From contig JALSMA010000069.1 of assembly GCA_026988015.1 (NCBI GenBank), positions 1 to 37,552 of the forward strand: DNA of 37,552 bases, given 5' to 3'. Positions 25,870-35,762 of this stretch are shown in pieces (position 1 is the stretch's first letter; each line of letters begins with the position of its first letter). The DNA comes from Desulfobulbaceae bacterium. GTDB lineage: Bacteria; Desulfobacterota; Desulfobulbia; Desulfobulbales; Desulfocapsaceae. Under the pieces are notes generated by a model. That model did not search any database, was not told where the DNA came from, and was given only the letters and a program-made list of their open reading frames with translations. Both the position numbers and the translations under genes were made by a program.

Positions 25870-27912
25870 ATGAAAATGAGGATTATCTGTAGAAAATCAA
25901 TTTTGTCGCTGGTAGCTGTGTGTCTTAGCAGCCATTGCTCACCCGAATTGCTGGATGCCGCAACCGGCCCAGCTAATGAATATCTTGATCTGGATATCAG
26001 CCAGTTGATGCAGCTTACAATCACTTCAGTGGCTAAAACACCGCAACAATTTTCCGATGCTGCTGCTGCTGTCTTTGTGATTACTCAGGATGATATCCAT
26101 CGATCAGGAGTGACTTCAATCCCCGAGGCTTTACGTATGGCGCCGGGACTACAGGTAGCACGAGTTGACTCTAACAAATGGGCTATTACTTCCCGTGGTT
26201 TCGCCAGCACTTTTGCCAATAAATTACTGGTGATGATTGATGGCCGTACTGTCTATTCACCTGCGTTTTCCGGGGTGTATTGGGATGTTCAGGATACACT
26301 GCTTGATGATATAGACCGAATTGAGGTGATTCGAGGACCTGGGGCAACAGTATGGGGTGCCAATGCGGTCAACGGTGTTGTTAATATAATAACAAAAAAA
26401 GCAAGTGATACCCAGGGCGGACTTATCAGCCTCGGTGGCGGCAGTCATGATCAGCTTATGACCGGACTCCGCTATGGCGCTGCAATTGGGGAAGCTATCC
26501 ATGGACGTGCATATCTTAGCTATCATAAACGAGATTCCTTTGAGCTTCATGGTACAGGAGAAGATGCCAATGATAACTGGGACAGCCTGCGTGGCGGATT
26601 TCGTCTGGACAGCCAGGATACAGGGGAACACTCCTGGACGTTGCAGGGCGACCTTTATTCCAACAATGAAAACCAGACTGTATCTCCATTCTGGGTATCT
26701 GACCCTCCCTATTTGTTGGAAAAAAAGGATGAATTTGAGGCATCTGGCTGGAATGTACTGGGGCGCTGGCAGAAAGAGCTTTCTCAGACAAGTTCCTGGA
26801 CTGTTCAAGCCTACTACGATTATACAAATCGTGACGAGGCAATCATGGAGCAAACTCACGCCACTTTTGACCTTGACCTGCAGTATCAAAGGCAATTTGG
26901 TATGCGAAACAGTCTGGTTATGGGGCTTGGATATCGCTTTGTAGATACCAGTTTCAACAATACTTCCCAGGTATCGGTGAATCCAGGTGAACAGTTTGAG
27001 AACCTCTATAGCGGCTTTGTTCAGGATGAGATCATGTTGGTATCTGATCGTCTCTGGGTGACTCTGGGGGCCAAATGGGAGCACAATGATTTTACCGGAC
27101 ATGAGTTCCAGCCCAGTGGGCGTCTACTCTTTAAGGCCACAGATAAGCAGACACTCTGGGCGGCAGTTTCCCACGCTGTGCGGACACCTTCGCAGTTTGA
27201 GAAGAGTGGAAAAATTACCATGGCAGTTGTTCCAGTCGCTCCAAACGATACCATGGAATTTACATTAAACGGCAGCGAACAGTATTCTTCTGAGGAATTA
27301 ACCGCTTACGAGGGGGGGTACCGCTGGCTGGCTCTTTCTAGCCTGTCACTGGACCTTGCTATTTTTTATAATAATTACGATAAGCTGCAAGTAGTCGACC
27401 CGGAATCTCCCCAGTCTTTCAATAATCTGTATTTTTCTAATAATATGGAGGGTTCAACCTATGGTGTGGAGCTGGCATCTGACTGGAAACCTGTCAACTG
27501 GCTTAAACTCGGGCTTGGTTATACCTATATTGGTTTTGATTTGGAAGTAGGTGTTGATAGCAGTTCAGATTTGGGTGAAATCACTGAAAAAAGCAGCCCC
27601 ATGCACCAGTTCTCTTTCCAATCATCCATTAACATCAATGAAGAGTTGCTGTTTAACCTCTGGGTTCGTTATGTTGATAAATTGGAATCCTCTAAGGAGC
27701 TTCTTGTTCAAGGCAGTCAGGTTAACGAATATTTGACACTCGATGCCAATATATCCTGGTGGCTGCAGAAAAATATGGAGCTGATACTTGTTGGGAGAAA
27801 TTTGGTTAATTCCAGCCACTTGGAGTATATTTCAGAATTTTTCACACCACCGACAGAAGTCGGACGCAGTGTATATGGAAAGCTTACCTACCATTTTTAT
27901 ATTTCTCAGTAG
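25870..27912 (+). CDS. TonB-dependent outer-membrane receptor
   Basis: 680 aa from ATG 25870. A signal peptide (MKMRIICRKSILSLVAVCLSSH) is followed by a plug domain at about residues 45-165: VFVITQDDIHRSGVTSIPEALRMAPGLQVARV, then GRTVYSPAFSGVYWD, the conserved IDRIEVIRGPGATVWGANAVNGVVNIITKKA, and a 22-strand-type barrel. TonB-box-like residues (LDLDISQLMQLTITSVA) precede the plug. The upstream in-frame ATG at 25768 was rejected because it overlaps the -10 element and gives no signal peptide at the N-terminus. It leads an operon with a YfiR-like protein (8 bp gap) and a hybrid kinase. The ligand is unknown; relatives lie next to YfiR genes more often than next to iron genes. Confidence 0.9.
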   Translation: MKMRIICRKSILSLVAVCLSSHCSPELLDAATGPANEYLDLDISQLMQLTITSVAKTPQQFSDAAAAVFVITQDDIHRSGVTSIPEALRMAPGLQVARVDSNKWAITSRGFASTFANKLLVMIDGRTVYSPAFSGVYWDVQDTLLDDIDRIEVIRGPGATVWGANAVNGVVNIITKKASDTQGGLISLGGGSHDQLMTGLRYGAAIGEAIHGRAYLSYHKRDSFELHGTGEDANDNWDSLRGGFRLDSQDTGEHSWTLQGDLYSNNENQTVSPFWVSDPPYLLEKKDEFEASGWNVLGRWQKELSQTSSWTVQAYYDYTNRDEAIMEQTHATFDLDLQYQRQFGMRNSLVMGLGYRFVDTSFNNTSQVSVNPGEQFENLYSGFVQDEIMLVSDRLWVTLGAKWEHNDFTGHEFQPSGRLLFKATDKQTLWAAVSHAVRTPSQFEKSGKITMAVVPVAPNDTMEFTLNGSEQYSSEELTAYEGGYRWLALSSLSLDLAIFYNNYDKLQVVDPESPQSFNNLYFSNNMEGSTYGVELASDWKPVNWLKLGLGYTYIGFDLEVGVDSSSDLGEITEKSSPMHQFSFQSSININEELLFNLWVRYVDKLESSKELLVQGSQVNEYLTLDANISWWLQKNMELILVGRNLVNSSHLEYISEFFTPPTEVGRSVYGKLTYHFYISQ

Positions 27913-27920
27913 TTTTCAAG

Positions 27921-28475
27921 ATGACACGAAAATCTCTCCCCATATTTCTTCTTATTTTGTCCATATGGATAGGTGTGCTTCCTATATCTACTGTCGATGC
28001 CCGAGCAGTTAATGGTGAGGTGGAATATAAAATCAAGGCCGCCTTTCTCTTGAATTTTGCCAAGTTTATCAATTGGCCAGAGGGGTCATTCGGCGACGAG
28101 GAACAATTATTCACAGTTTGTGTAATAGGCGAGAACCCTTTTGGTTCCGCTCTGTCGGCTATCGAATCACGAACCGTCGGTAACAAAAAAATTATTCTAC
28201 GGTATGTTGATGATATGACGCAGGTGGCAGGTTGTCGTCTGCTCTTTATCAGCGAATCTGAAAAAAACAATCTTTCAAGCCTTCATGAGGCTCTTGCTGG
28301 TCAAACTATTATCACGGTGAGTGATATAAACGGGTTTGTCGGGTTCGGGGGTATAATTGAGTTTGTCACCAAAGACAGCAGGCTTACTTTTAAGATTAAT
28401 CTGAGCGAGGCCCGGGAGCAAGGGTTGGGTATTGATTCTGCTCTTTTAAACCTGGCGCTGGAAGTTAAACGCTGA
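27921..28475 (+). CDS. YfiR-family periplasmic protein (DUF4154)
   Basis: 184 aa with a signal peptide ([24 protein letters not shown], cut near DARA). The mature start [23 protein letters not shown] is diagnostic for YfiR/DUF4154, followed by [12 protein letters not shown], a single central Cys (AGCRLLFIS) and the C-terminal [24 protein letters not shown]. In Pseudomonas, YfiR represses the CHASE8 cyclase YfiN in the periplasm. Here the downstream gene, four bases after its stop, encodes a histidine kinase with a CHASE8-like sensor region, so the same gating is plausible (inference). Confidence 0.88.
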   Translation: MTRKSLPIFLLILSIWIGVLPISTVDARAVNGEVEYKIKAAFLLNFAKFINWPEGSFGDEEQLFTVCVIGENPFGSALSAIESRTVGNKKIILRYVDDMTQVAGCRLLFISESEKNNLSSLHEALAGQTIITVSDINGFVGFGGIIEFVTKDSRLTFKINLSEAREQGLGIDSALLNLALEVKR

Positions 28476-28479
28476 AATA

Positions 28480-30828
28480 ATGAAAACCTGGTTTAAGCAA
28501 CTGCCCGTCAGGCATAAGCTAAATACAATTATCCTGTTGTCCTGCAGCATGGCGTTATTGCTTACCACTGTAGTTTTTTTCGTCAGCCAGATTTATCTTG
28601 ATCGTCGACAGTTGCGTGGGGAGCTACAGACTCTTTCCAGTGTGATCGCTGAAAATAGTCGTGCCGGTGTGGCTTTCCAGGATAGAACCACCCTGAAAAC
28701 CATTCTGGCATCTCTTGCAGCCAAGCCGTCGATCGTTCAAGCAGCAATCTACTCCATGGACTTGGAAGTATTGGCTGAATACAATAATGCAGTCTTTAAG
28801 GGGCAGGTGCATATGGGTCTTTCTCCGAAGGATCAGCGCTTACGTCGTTTTCTGGTGCACCAGGATCATGTCTATGTCAGTGAACCCATTGTTTTGGACG
28901 GTGAACAGATCGGAACTCTGCTTATTCAAGTGAGTCTTGTAGAGGCACGTAATAACCTGCTGATACTCGGGGTCAGTATGGCCGGTATCATGATGTTTAG
29001 CCTGTTGGCAGCTATGCTGCTCTCCACTCGCTTTCTCAGGGTGATTATAACCCCGATTAATGCTCTTTCCGCGGCAATGAAACGCATTTCAAAGAAAAAA
29101 CAGTATGATCTTCGCATTTCGGTAACAGGTAATGATGAGCTGGGACACCTGGCTACGGGGTTCAATGACATGTTGGACCAGATTCAGGAGCGTGATGCAC
29201 ATCTTGAAGAAAAAGTCGTCATGCGAACTAAGGATCTTGTGGAGGCAAAGGAGGCTGCCGAGGCGGTCAGTCGTGCCAAAAGTGAGTTTCTGGCCAATAT
29301 GAGCCATGAGATCAGAACTCCCATGAATGGTGTTCTTGGTGTTGCCGATCTGTTGCTGCGGGCCAGTCTGTCTGAGGAATCCAGGAAATTTGTTCGCACT
29401 ATCCGTGCTTCCGGGAAAGATTTACTCTATATAATTAATGATATCCTTGATTTCTCAAAGATTGAAGCCGGTCGACTCGAGCTTGAAAAGATCAACTTTG
29501 ATCTGCGCGAACTGACTGATTCCATATATAACTTCTTTTCTCACAAGGTCAGTGAGAAGGGATTGAGCATGACCAGCCGGGTTGAGGATAAAATTCCGCA
29601 GATCGTCTATGGTGATCCGGCACGATTGCGCCAGATTCTTGTTAATCTCATAGGCAATGCAATAAAATTTACCGATTATGGCAGTGTGCATTTGCATGCC
29701 GGGCTTGTTGAATTAAAAGACCGAACATGTCTGTTATCGTTTGAAGTGCGCGACACCGGAATCGGCTTAAATGAAAACCAGGCGAAGGTAATTTTTGACA
29801 CTTTTGCCCAGGCAGACTCCAGTACAACTAGAAAGTATGGAGGAACCGGTCTGGGTCTGACAATCTCACGGCAACTTGTTGAGATAATGGAGGGAGAGCT
29901 GGAAGTGGCAAGTGAGCTGAATGTAGGGAGTAGTTTTCAGTTTACAATTCGGCTGGAGGTTCCGGCAGATCAACAAATAGCTCTGGCAGAATATCGACAG
30001 GAACAGGACGAGCCGGAAACAGACATCTGCATGTATGATTGTCGGGTTTTACTTGCGGAGGACAACCCCACTAATCAGATTGTCGCCGAAGGGATGTTGG
30101 AACTGTTCGGTTGTGAGGTTTACCTTGTTGAAAATGGCAGGCAGGCAGTGGAGGCGGTTAAAAAAGATAGCTACGACATAATCTTCATGGATTGCCAGAT
30201 GCCCGAACTCGATGGCTATAGTGCGACCGGTGAAATCAGAGAATTTGAGCAGTTGGCTGGAGTTGTCCGTACTCCGATAATAGCACTTACCGCCCATGCA
30301 ATGAGTGGTGATCGGGAACGTTGCTTCACTGCTGGAATGGATGGCTACCTGAGTAAGCCTTTGTTTCAATATCAACTCCAGGTAATGATGAGTAAATGGG
30401 TATCAAAATTTGAACGGGATGTTGTGTCTGTTAAAGGGGCTGTGGAACCAGACAGGCCGACGGTTGATGGCATACACTTTGATGCTAGTTCATTACAAAA
30501 TTATCAGGATATACAAACAAAAGATGGACCTGACATTGTTACCAAGATTGGTGAAAGTTATCTCGAAAATGCTCCAGTTCAGCTGCAGTCCATTAAGGAC
30601 GCTGTTCATAGGCAGGACCCTGATGCACTATGGCAGGCTGCTCATACCATGAAATCAATGAACGCTTCCGTGGGAGCGATAAGAATGGCAGATATTTGCC
30701 ATAACCTTGAGGTGAATGGCAGAGCAGGAAGTCTTGAGAACAGCGACCAGCTGTTTGCAGACCTTGAAGAGGCATTCCTGTACGTCAAAGATCAGGTGCA
30801 TGCTATCCTGGCCAGGAATAGCAATTGA
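28480..30828 (+). CDS. Hybrid sensor histidine kinase (CHASE8-like sensor, HAMP, HisKA, HATPase, REC, HPt)
   Basis: 782 aa. TM1 at about 16-38; a periplasmic region at 39-160 resembling CHASE8 ([22 protein letters not shown], then AIYSMD); TM2 at about 160-182; HAMP at 183-236; HisKA with the phospho-His H276 ([14 protein letters not shown]); HATPase with N box around 378-401 ([11 protein letters not shown]), DTGIGL and [10 protein letters not shown]; a receiver with phospho-Asp D571 ([15 protein letters not shown]) and SKPL; an HPt with H722 ([11 protein letters not shown]). It is a full phosphorelay in one protein, lacking an output domain, so a separate response regulator must exist elsewhere. 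It is the last gene of the TonB/YfiR operon; a four-base gap suggests coupling. Confidence 0.92.
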   Translation: MKTWFKQLPVRHKLNTIILLSCSMALLLTTVVFFVSQIYLDRRQLRGELQTLSSVIAENSRAGVAFQDRTTLKTILASLAAKPSIVQAAIYSMDLEVLAEYNNAVFKGQVHMGLSPKDQRLRRFLVHQDHVYVSEPIVLDGEQIGTLLIQVSLVEARNNLLILGVSMAGIMMFSLLAAMLLSTRFLRVIITPINALSAAMKRISKKKQYDLRISVTGNDELGHLATGFNDMLDQIQERDAHLEEKVVMRTKDLVEAKEAAEAVSRAKSEFLANMSHEIRTPMNGVLGVADLLLRASLSEESRKFVRTIRASGKDLLYIINDILDFSKIEAGRLELEKINFDLRELTDSIYNFFSHKVSEKGLSMTSRVEDKIPQIVYGDPARLRQILVNLIGNAIKFTDYGSVHLHAGLVELKDRTCLLSFEVRDTGIGLNENQAKVIFDTFAQADSSTTRKYGGTGLGLTISRQLVEIMEGELEVASELNVGSSFQFTIRLEVPADQQIALAEYRQEQDEPETDICMYDCRVLLAEDNPTNQIVAEGMLELFGCEVYLVENGRQAVEAVKKDSYDIIFMDCQMPELDGYSATGEIREFEQLAGVVRTPIIALTAHAMSGDRERCFTAGMDGYLSKPLFQYQLQVMMSKWVSKFERDVVSVKGAVEPDRPTVDGIHFDASSLQNYQDIQTKDGPDIVTKIGESYLENAPVQLQSIKDAVHRQDPDALWQAAHTMKSMNASVGAIRMADICHNLEVNGRAGSLENSDQLFADLEEAFLYVKDQVHAILARNSN

Positions 30829-30926
30829 CAGGAAAGAAATCTTTCACACTACCGGTAACTGCTGAATGTGCCATGTCGTTGTTTGAAAATGGTATTTATC
30901 AGAGCTAGTAGTCGCCTCCTTTGCTG

Positions 30927-31216
30927 CTATTCCCAGTCTGTTATGGAGGTCAGATCGGATAGGTTGCTTTGAGGCCGAGCGAGAAAATAGGTTTTATAGC
31001 CACTTGCTGCGACCAGACTGGCAAAAGGCATACTGAAACCCTGCTGTATAATAGCCGTACTGGCCACCTTGCTGCTCTCTGGTTGTGTCAGGTAAGAAGG
31101 ATGCTGCATTGTTATCGAAGTGAGGAATAAAAATGCCCTCCTGTTCCAGAAGTTTTTGCGACGCCAGCAATATTGGCTTGGGACAGAGGGGAACGGGGGG
31201 GGAAGTAAAGCGGATT
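30927..31216 (-). pseudogene. Frameshifted ORF remnant downstream of the MMPL-methyltransferase gene
   Basis: Two minus-strand frames join into one continuous reading if one T is removed from CCTTTTGCC (about 31020): ...KLLEQEGIFIPHFDNNAASFLPDTTRE..., GQYGYYTAGFQYAF, then ASLVAASGYKTYFLARPQ to a TAG at 30927-30929. There is no proper start codon near the beginning, and the reading would begin right after the MMPL stop. The family is not recognised. It could be a decayed last gene of the exporter operon, or a sequencing-type indel in a real short gene. Confidence 0.35.
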
Positions 31217-34200
31217 TTATTTTTTGCTGGCACAGCCCATGAGCCAGACAAGTTCCTGATTTGAGCGACTGACACTGTTGACTTTAACCTGAAATCCTGC
31301 CTCTTTCAATAGCACTGCCATGGTATCGGCATCTCTGTAATATGTTTTTTTACCAGCCAGTTTGATCCGATACTCCTCGAGTTTCCAGGATAATGATGGA
31401 ACACCGTCTGGGCGGGTGACAAATCTGGCAAGTACAATACCCCTGTGGGCCATTCCCTGAAAACAGTTTGTGAAGAGTGTCTGTACGCTGAGGTCGTCGA
31501 GGTAGTGGAGCATATCCAGCAGCAGAACCAGGTCAGGAGCATGTGGGAGGACTGGGAGTTCCGGAGCGGCATTCTCCACAATCTGTCCTCTGTCTCCCAT
31601 GGCCAGGGCTGCCACCCGGACTCGCTCATTGTCAGGATCAACGCCGTATATTTTCGCATTTGGGAAATATTCCAGGCACCAGCAGCCGGGAATTCCGTAT
31701 CCGCAGCCAATGTCAAGGATGGTTGTGATTCGATCCTGTGCTCCATGCAACAATTCCGGCAGATCCGTGAACATCGGGTCGTACTGAAGTTTGAACCGGG
31801 CAAACATGCGGGGGTATGCCTCCATCAGGCGAAACCTGTCCCGTGTGTTATGGATGATATCCTGCTGAACTATTCGATTAGGAGATTCTTTTTTGAAATA
31901 TATTTCAAGCAGGGGTGGTAGCAACAGAAAAGCACCCAGCAGTGAATAGCCTATTCCCAGCAGTGAGGTGATGCCGATTGAGCGCAGCAGGGAGTGGTCA
32001 GCCAGGCAGAGTACACCAAATCCGATGATGGTTGAGGAACCGGCCATAAAAACAGCCATGCGAACACGGCTGAAGGCGGGATGGGCAGAATCGCGGTAGC
32101 GCTGATGTGCCCTGACAAAGAAGATGGAGTAATCTATGCCCATGCCGAGGATGACAATGGAGAGCATGAGGCCGGGGATGTCCAGGGGATGACTAATGAG
32201 TTTCATGGTTCCAAGGGTACATACATAGGAGAAAAGGGGGGGGGTGAGGGTGATAAGGGCAAGCTGCCAACTGGCAAAAAAGAGCAGCAGCAGGGCAACG
32301 ATACTCGTAGCAATGATCGCAAGCATGGTGAGGAAACTATTAAAGAGGATTTTCGCGAGCTTACTGGAAAAATAAGGACTGTCAAATATCTTTCCCTGAG
32401 CGCCATAGCTCTTATAAAAATCTTCACTGTTGTACTTTTTGCCGGGACTTATGTTTATAAACTGTATAAGCCTTCCTTCCTTCTCTGATATACCTAGGGG
32501 TTTGAAAAACTTTTCGGGAATATCTGTAGCCTTCGGGGTGAACCCGGGATCAAGGATTGTCAGGAAGTGATTAAATGCATCATTTCTGAATCCGTTCCTG
32601 CTGCTGCTCTTCATGAGATTCAGGCGAAGGTCATTTATCCTGTCATCGGTCCAGAATGCCTTCCAGTCGTCCAGGTTCTGCGCCGCTTGTTCCTCACCTG
32701 GGAAAACCATGGAAGCAGAAAATGCGGCATCGATTTTCCCGGCTGTCATATCTTTACTGAGTCTTCTAAGAATTCGATCGTTCTGCTGTTGAAGGGCAGC
32801 AATGGAGTTACCTTCAAGCATAAGGATAACCTTGTTTCCCATCTCTCCCCACACCTCAGTGAAGAGTTTGTCTGCTGCCATGGTCTCTTCACTCACCGTA
32901 TTCATACTTTCAAGGCTGACGTTAATCTCAGGCCGGGCAAAAAAGAGCAGGACGCAGGCAAGGATAAAAGATGCTACTGCACCTGTTTTCCCTGTGGAGT
33001 AGAGTGCGTTCACCAGGCCCTGTAGGGGGAGTCTTCGGGTTCTGGAGGGTGGCGGCATGGAAGGGGTGAGGTAGGGGAAAATAAAATGGACAAAGAGGAA
33101 GGAAAAGAACACTCCCATGGCAGTAAACTGCCCCAGTTGTACAAAAATTGGAAATCCGCTGAAGGAGAGAGTGAGAAAGGCTCCACAGGTGGTGAGAACT
33201 GCAAGGATTCCAATGGCTCTGATCTCCCGTGAAGCATCTTTTCCCCTGGTTGTTTTGCTGCGGTCAAGGAAGAGCAGGTAGGCAATGCCATGGTCTACGG
33301 TTATGGAGATTATGGCACCGCCAAAGCCGAGTACCATGATGGAGATTGAGGAATGAAAGAGTGAGAAAAGCAGTAGGGAAACAGCGGTGCCGGCAAGGGC
33401 AGGAAGCAGCGAGAACAGTCCCAGCAGAGGACGGGGAAAGGCAATAAAAAGTAAGATTCCTATTCCTGCGGTGGAAAGCAGGAGTGCCAGATTGACGTCG
33501 TGGCGAATAATACGTTCGTTATCCAGTGCCGCCCGGTAGGCTCCCACGGGGGTGAGGGTGATTTCTGTGTTTGTGGCGCTGTTGTTGTATTGCTCTGCAA
33601 GACTTGCAGCAACATCGTTGAGAAGTTCAGATATCTGTCTGGCTGTCGCTGTGTTGGTCCCTGTGGTATCAGGTCTTGCCGTAACCAGCATGTGGCGTTT
33701 ATCTGCTGAAAAAACAAAACCGTTGTGAATACTGGTGCCACTCACTGGGGCCAGCATTGCCATTCTGGCCATAACCGGTTCCATGAACCCAAGGGGATCA
33801 TTTATAATAAATTTGCTTTGACCGATCCCTTCAAGGCTGCTCAGCTTCTGGTGGATGGATTTGAACCGCTTTTCAATAAACTGTTTATTCAGGCGAGGAG
33901 CGATGTCTTGTTTAAGCTGATTGGAGGAAAAGAGGAGAGGCAGGCTGGAGGTGACCTGGAGGGCTAGTTCCGGTATAAGGCTTGATATCTCGCTGGTACC
34001 CACATCTGTGAACAGGCCACTGTTTCTGAGCGCCTCTTCCAGCTCCTTGCCACAGGCCACCAGCAGGCGAGGATTTTTGGTGCCGGCTGATATATCAATC
34101 GCAATCTGATCCTGAATAGGATGGCTGCGGAAAATATCAAGGGCGTCTTTTATGATCTTTTCTTCAACTGGGAGAGAGCGTACAATGTCTGTATCGATGG

Positions 34201-34276
34201 AGAGACGAAAGATACCAGCTGCCGCGGTGCAGAAAATCAGGACAAAAACAGTGATGAGAAGGCGAATGTTAAACAC
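31217..34276 (-). CDS. MMPL/RND-type lipid exporter fused to a C-terminal SAM methyltransferase
   Basis: 1019 aa. Residues 1-795 are an RND-superfamily MMPL exporter: TM1 at about 5-23, a large periplasmic loop, a TM cluster (about 262-402), a second periplasmic part (about 450-640), a second TM cluster (about 642-795), with GFGGAIISITVDHGIAYLL and GMGIDYSIFFVRAHQRY as the family's TM4/TM10 motifs. Residues 800-1019 form a class-I methyltransferase: DIGCGYGIPG (855-864), VDPD after beta-2, LLLDMLHYLDD. The exporters of this type move lipids or polyene lipids; the C-terminus would lie in the cytoplasm. The start is GTG with a weak ribosome site. The fusion may couple methylation and export of one lipid; separate but adjacent genes of these types occur in aryl-polyene-like clusters. 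No other such gene is here. Confidence 0.85.
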   Translation of the reverse strand: MFNIRLLITVFVLIFCTAAAGIFRLSIDTDIVRSLPVEEKIIKDALDIFRSHPIQDQIAIDISAGTKNPRLLVACGKELEEALRNSGLFTDVGTSEISSLIPELALQVTSSLPLLFSSNQLKQDIAPRLNKQFIEKRFKSIHQKLSSLEGIGQSKFIINDPLGFMEPVMARMAMLAPVSGTSIHNGFVFSADKRHMLVTARPDTTGTNTATARQISELLNDVAASLAEQYNNSATNTEITLTPVGAYRAALDNERIIRHDVNLALLLSTAGIGILLFIAFPRPLLGLFSLLPALAGTAVSLLLFSLFHSSISIMVLGFGGAIISITVDHGIAYLLFLDRSKTTRGKDASREIRAIGILAVLTTCGAFLTLSFSGFPIFVQLGQFTAMGVFFSFLFVHFIFPYLTPSMPPPSRTRRLPLQGLVNALYSTGKTGAVASFILACVLLFFARPEINVSLESMNTVSEETMAADKLFTEVWGEMGNKVILMLEGNSIAALQQQNDRILRRLSKDMTAGKIDAAFSASMVFPGEEQAAQNLDDWKAFWTDDRINDLRLNLMKSSSRNGFRNDAFNHFLTILDPGFTPKATDIPEKFFKPLGISEKEGRLIQFINISPGKKYNSEDFYKSYGAQGKIFDSPYFSSKLAKILFNSFLTMLAIIATSIVALLLLFFASWQLALITLTPPLFSYVCTLGTMKLISHPLDIPGLMLSIVILGMGIDYSIFFVRAHQRYRDSAHPAFSRVRMAVFMAGSSTIIGFGVLCLADHSLLRSIGITSLLGIGYSLLGAFLLLPPLLEIYFKKESPNRIVQQDIIHNTRDRFRLMEAYPRMFARFKLQYDPMFTDLPELLHGAQDRITTILDIGCGYGIPGCWCLEYFPNAKIYGVDPDNERVRVAALAMGDRGQIVENAAPELPVLPHAPDLVLLLDMLHYLDDLSVQTLFTNCFQGMAHRGIVLARFVTRPDGVPSLSWKLEEYRIKLAGKKTYYRDADTMAVLLKEAGFQVKVNSVSRSNQELVWLMGCASKK

Positions 34277-34394
34277 GGTTGGATGTCGGCTCCGGGATTC
34301 AGGGATATGATGAGAAAAATATGCTGCCAGTTCAGCTGCTCAGTCTAACATGATAGGGACAGAAAAGAAAAGAGGTCGGTTTTATGAACTTACC

Positions 34395-35114
34395 CTATTT
34401 TAGTACGGCGGAGAGCGCAATAAGGATGAAAGTTACAAGATGCAGCAGGAGAATAATGATCTTATGTCTTTGAAAAAATTCATTTGCTCTCTGAATAAAA
34501 GGCAGTCCGCCGCAGAATCTTCTGATCCGGTCCAGTAAAATAGTCTTGTTGTCAGTGGCTGCACTGGATTGAAATGCAATCATGGGAGAGAGGGCAAAAC
34601 CTTTTTTACACTGCTGCTGCAGCAGGTTGTCAAAAGGGATGCCGCTCCAGAGTTGATTACTGATATGGCGAGCAAAATCGTGATGAAGGCAGTAGGCGTG
34701 GGCGAGGCAGCGATAGTGAATGGCTACTACATTTTTATTTGTGGTTTTTGTTGATTTACTGCTGATAGCTCCAAGGAAAAAGGCTTCCCAGCGGAGGGTT
34801 CCTCCGAGGAACTGCAGAGCGTTGCTGAGTGGTTCCGGGTGAAAATTTTTTATGAGTATGTCATCCTCAAAGACAAGGATGTGTCTGGCTCCAGCTTCGA
34901 GTCCCTTTTTCAGGCAAAGGATGTGAGATTGGAAGATCCCCTGTTCTTGATTTGCGGGATGTTTCTGGACAATGACAAACTCTACCCTGTCCTCCAGGCC
35001 GCAGGCGGAAAACTGCTTTTTGGCTTCAGTTCTGCGGTCAATCCGAGTATCTATTGAAATACAGTAGATTTTGTCAAAAAATGACCAGGGACTGGAAGTG
35101 GGATTCGTTGGCAT
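34395..35114 (-). CDS. Family-25 glycosyltransferase (LOS/LPS type) with C-terminal TM anchor
   Basis: 239 aa. The N-terminus DKIYCISIDTRIDRR and the acidic motif LVFEDDILI (FEDD at 82-85) match the GT25 family of lipo-oligosaccharide glycosyltransferases. A later GIPFDNLLQQQCKKG and IAFQSS also fit. The last about 25 residues are a hydrophobic helix (ILLLHLVTFILIALSAVLK), not typical of GT25 enzymes, which are usually only peripherally bound, so it may be tail-anchored to the inner membrane. It starts 21 bp from the divergent membrane-protein gene and its promoter must therefore overlap that gene's start. Substrate unknown. Confidence 0.78.
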   Translation of the reverse strand: MPTNPTSSPWSFFDKIYCISIDTRIDRRTEAKKQFSACGLEDRVEFVIVQKHPANQEQGIFQSHILCLKKGLEAGARHILVFEDDILIKNFHPEPLSNALQFLGGTLRWEAFFLGAISSKSTKTTNKNVVAIHYRCLAHAYCLHHDFARHISNQLWSGIPFDNLLQQQCKKGFALSPMIAFQSSAATDNKTILLDRIRRFCGGLPFIQRANEFFQRHKIIILLLHLVTFILIALSAVLK

Positions 35115-35141
35115 TATATTGAATTTCCGGGAGAAGTGCAG

Positions 35142-35516
35142 GTGCTGGTACAGGTTAAAAAAATAATCATAAAAATTGCATCCATTGACTTTGTCCGTAC
35201 AGCTATAGAGGAAGAGGCGGATCTCTCTGCTTTTAAGGAAAAGCCCTCTCTGGAGGTCATTGCCGGTGTTTTCCTGATCGTTCTGAGCTCACTGCTCGGC
35301 TGGCCTACAGTTGCAGTTTCGGGAGTTTTGGCTGTAAAACTGGACGAACCACTTATTGCAGTAATTGGTGGTCCTCTTGTCTACGGTTTCTCTTATCTGG
35401 TCTTTTGGTTGGGCATGTATTTTTCCGGTGCCAGATATTCACTTATTTTCTTCCGCTGGCTCACCCGCGTCACAGTGGAAAAAATGCTGAGGTGGGCTGG
35501 TTATCAGGAGGTCTGA
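35142..35516 (+). CDS. Small two- or three-TM membrane protein, unknown
   Basis: 124 aa from GTG 35142 (another GTG at 35136 gives 126). GGGAGA at 35129-35134 has proper spacing only for 35142. The N-terminal third is soluble (IVRTAIEEEADLSAFKEKPSLEV-like region, acidic), followed by two hydrophobic segments (about 40-56 VIAGVFLIVLSSLLGWPTV and 74-95 VIGGPLVYGFSYLVFWLGMYF) and a basic tail (RWLTRVTVEKMLRW). No domain was recognised. It is divergent from the GT25 gene and alone on its strand, and a hairpin follows about 100 bp beyond the stop. Confidence 0.65.
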   Translation: MLVQVKKIIIKIASIDFVRTAIEEEADLSAFKEKPSLEVIAGVFLIVLSSLLGWPTVAVSGVLAVKLDEPLIAVIGGPLVYGFSYLVFWLGMYFSGARYSLIFFRWLTRVTVEKMLRWAGYQEV

Positions 35517-35612
35517 TCATATTTGTGCCCATATTCCGCATTTTCGGGAGGCTGGATAACGTAATTACTATCAACTCTAACACACTAAAAAGGGCCAGGG
35601 AATAATACCCGC

Positions 35613-35645
35613 AAATGCCAACGGCCTTGGCGTTGGCATTTTCCT
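35613..35645 (+). terminator. Hairpin downstream of the small membrane protein gene
   Basis: Arms AAATGCCAACG (35613-35623) and CGTTGGCATTT (35631-35641) form a perfect 11-bp stem with a 7-nt loop. Only a short T-run (TTTT at the arm's end) follows, so termination is likely but weaker than canonical. It also could serve transcription arriving from the decayed transposase on the minus strand. Confidence 0.5.
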
Positions 35646-35762
35646 GCCATCAGCAGAAGGTGCCGACCTGCCTCATCCAGGCCCCCACCAGCTGTTTAAA
35701 AACGAACGAGAGCGGTTTTGATATCTATTCTGAAGTTTAGAGTTTCACGCACCAGTCCATCA

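Noticed and set aside
31306-31803. Long minus-strand frame inside the MMPL-methyltransferase gene
   Set aside because: It is a shadow frame of the methyltransferase part, which has clear family motifs in its own frame.
31217-35114. An aryl-polyene biosynthesis cluster
   Set aside because: Only an MMPL exporter with methyltransferase and a GT25 gene are present; no ketosynthase, dehydratase or acyl carrier protein gene is visible.
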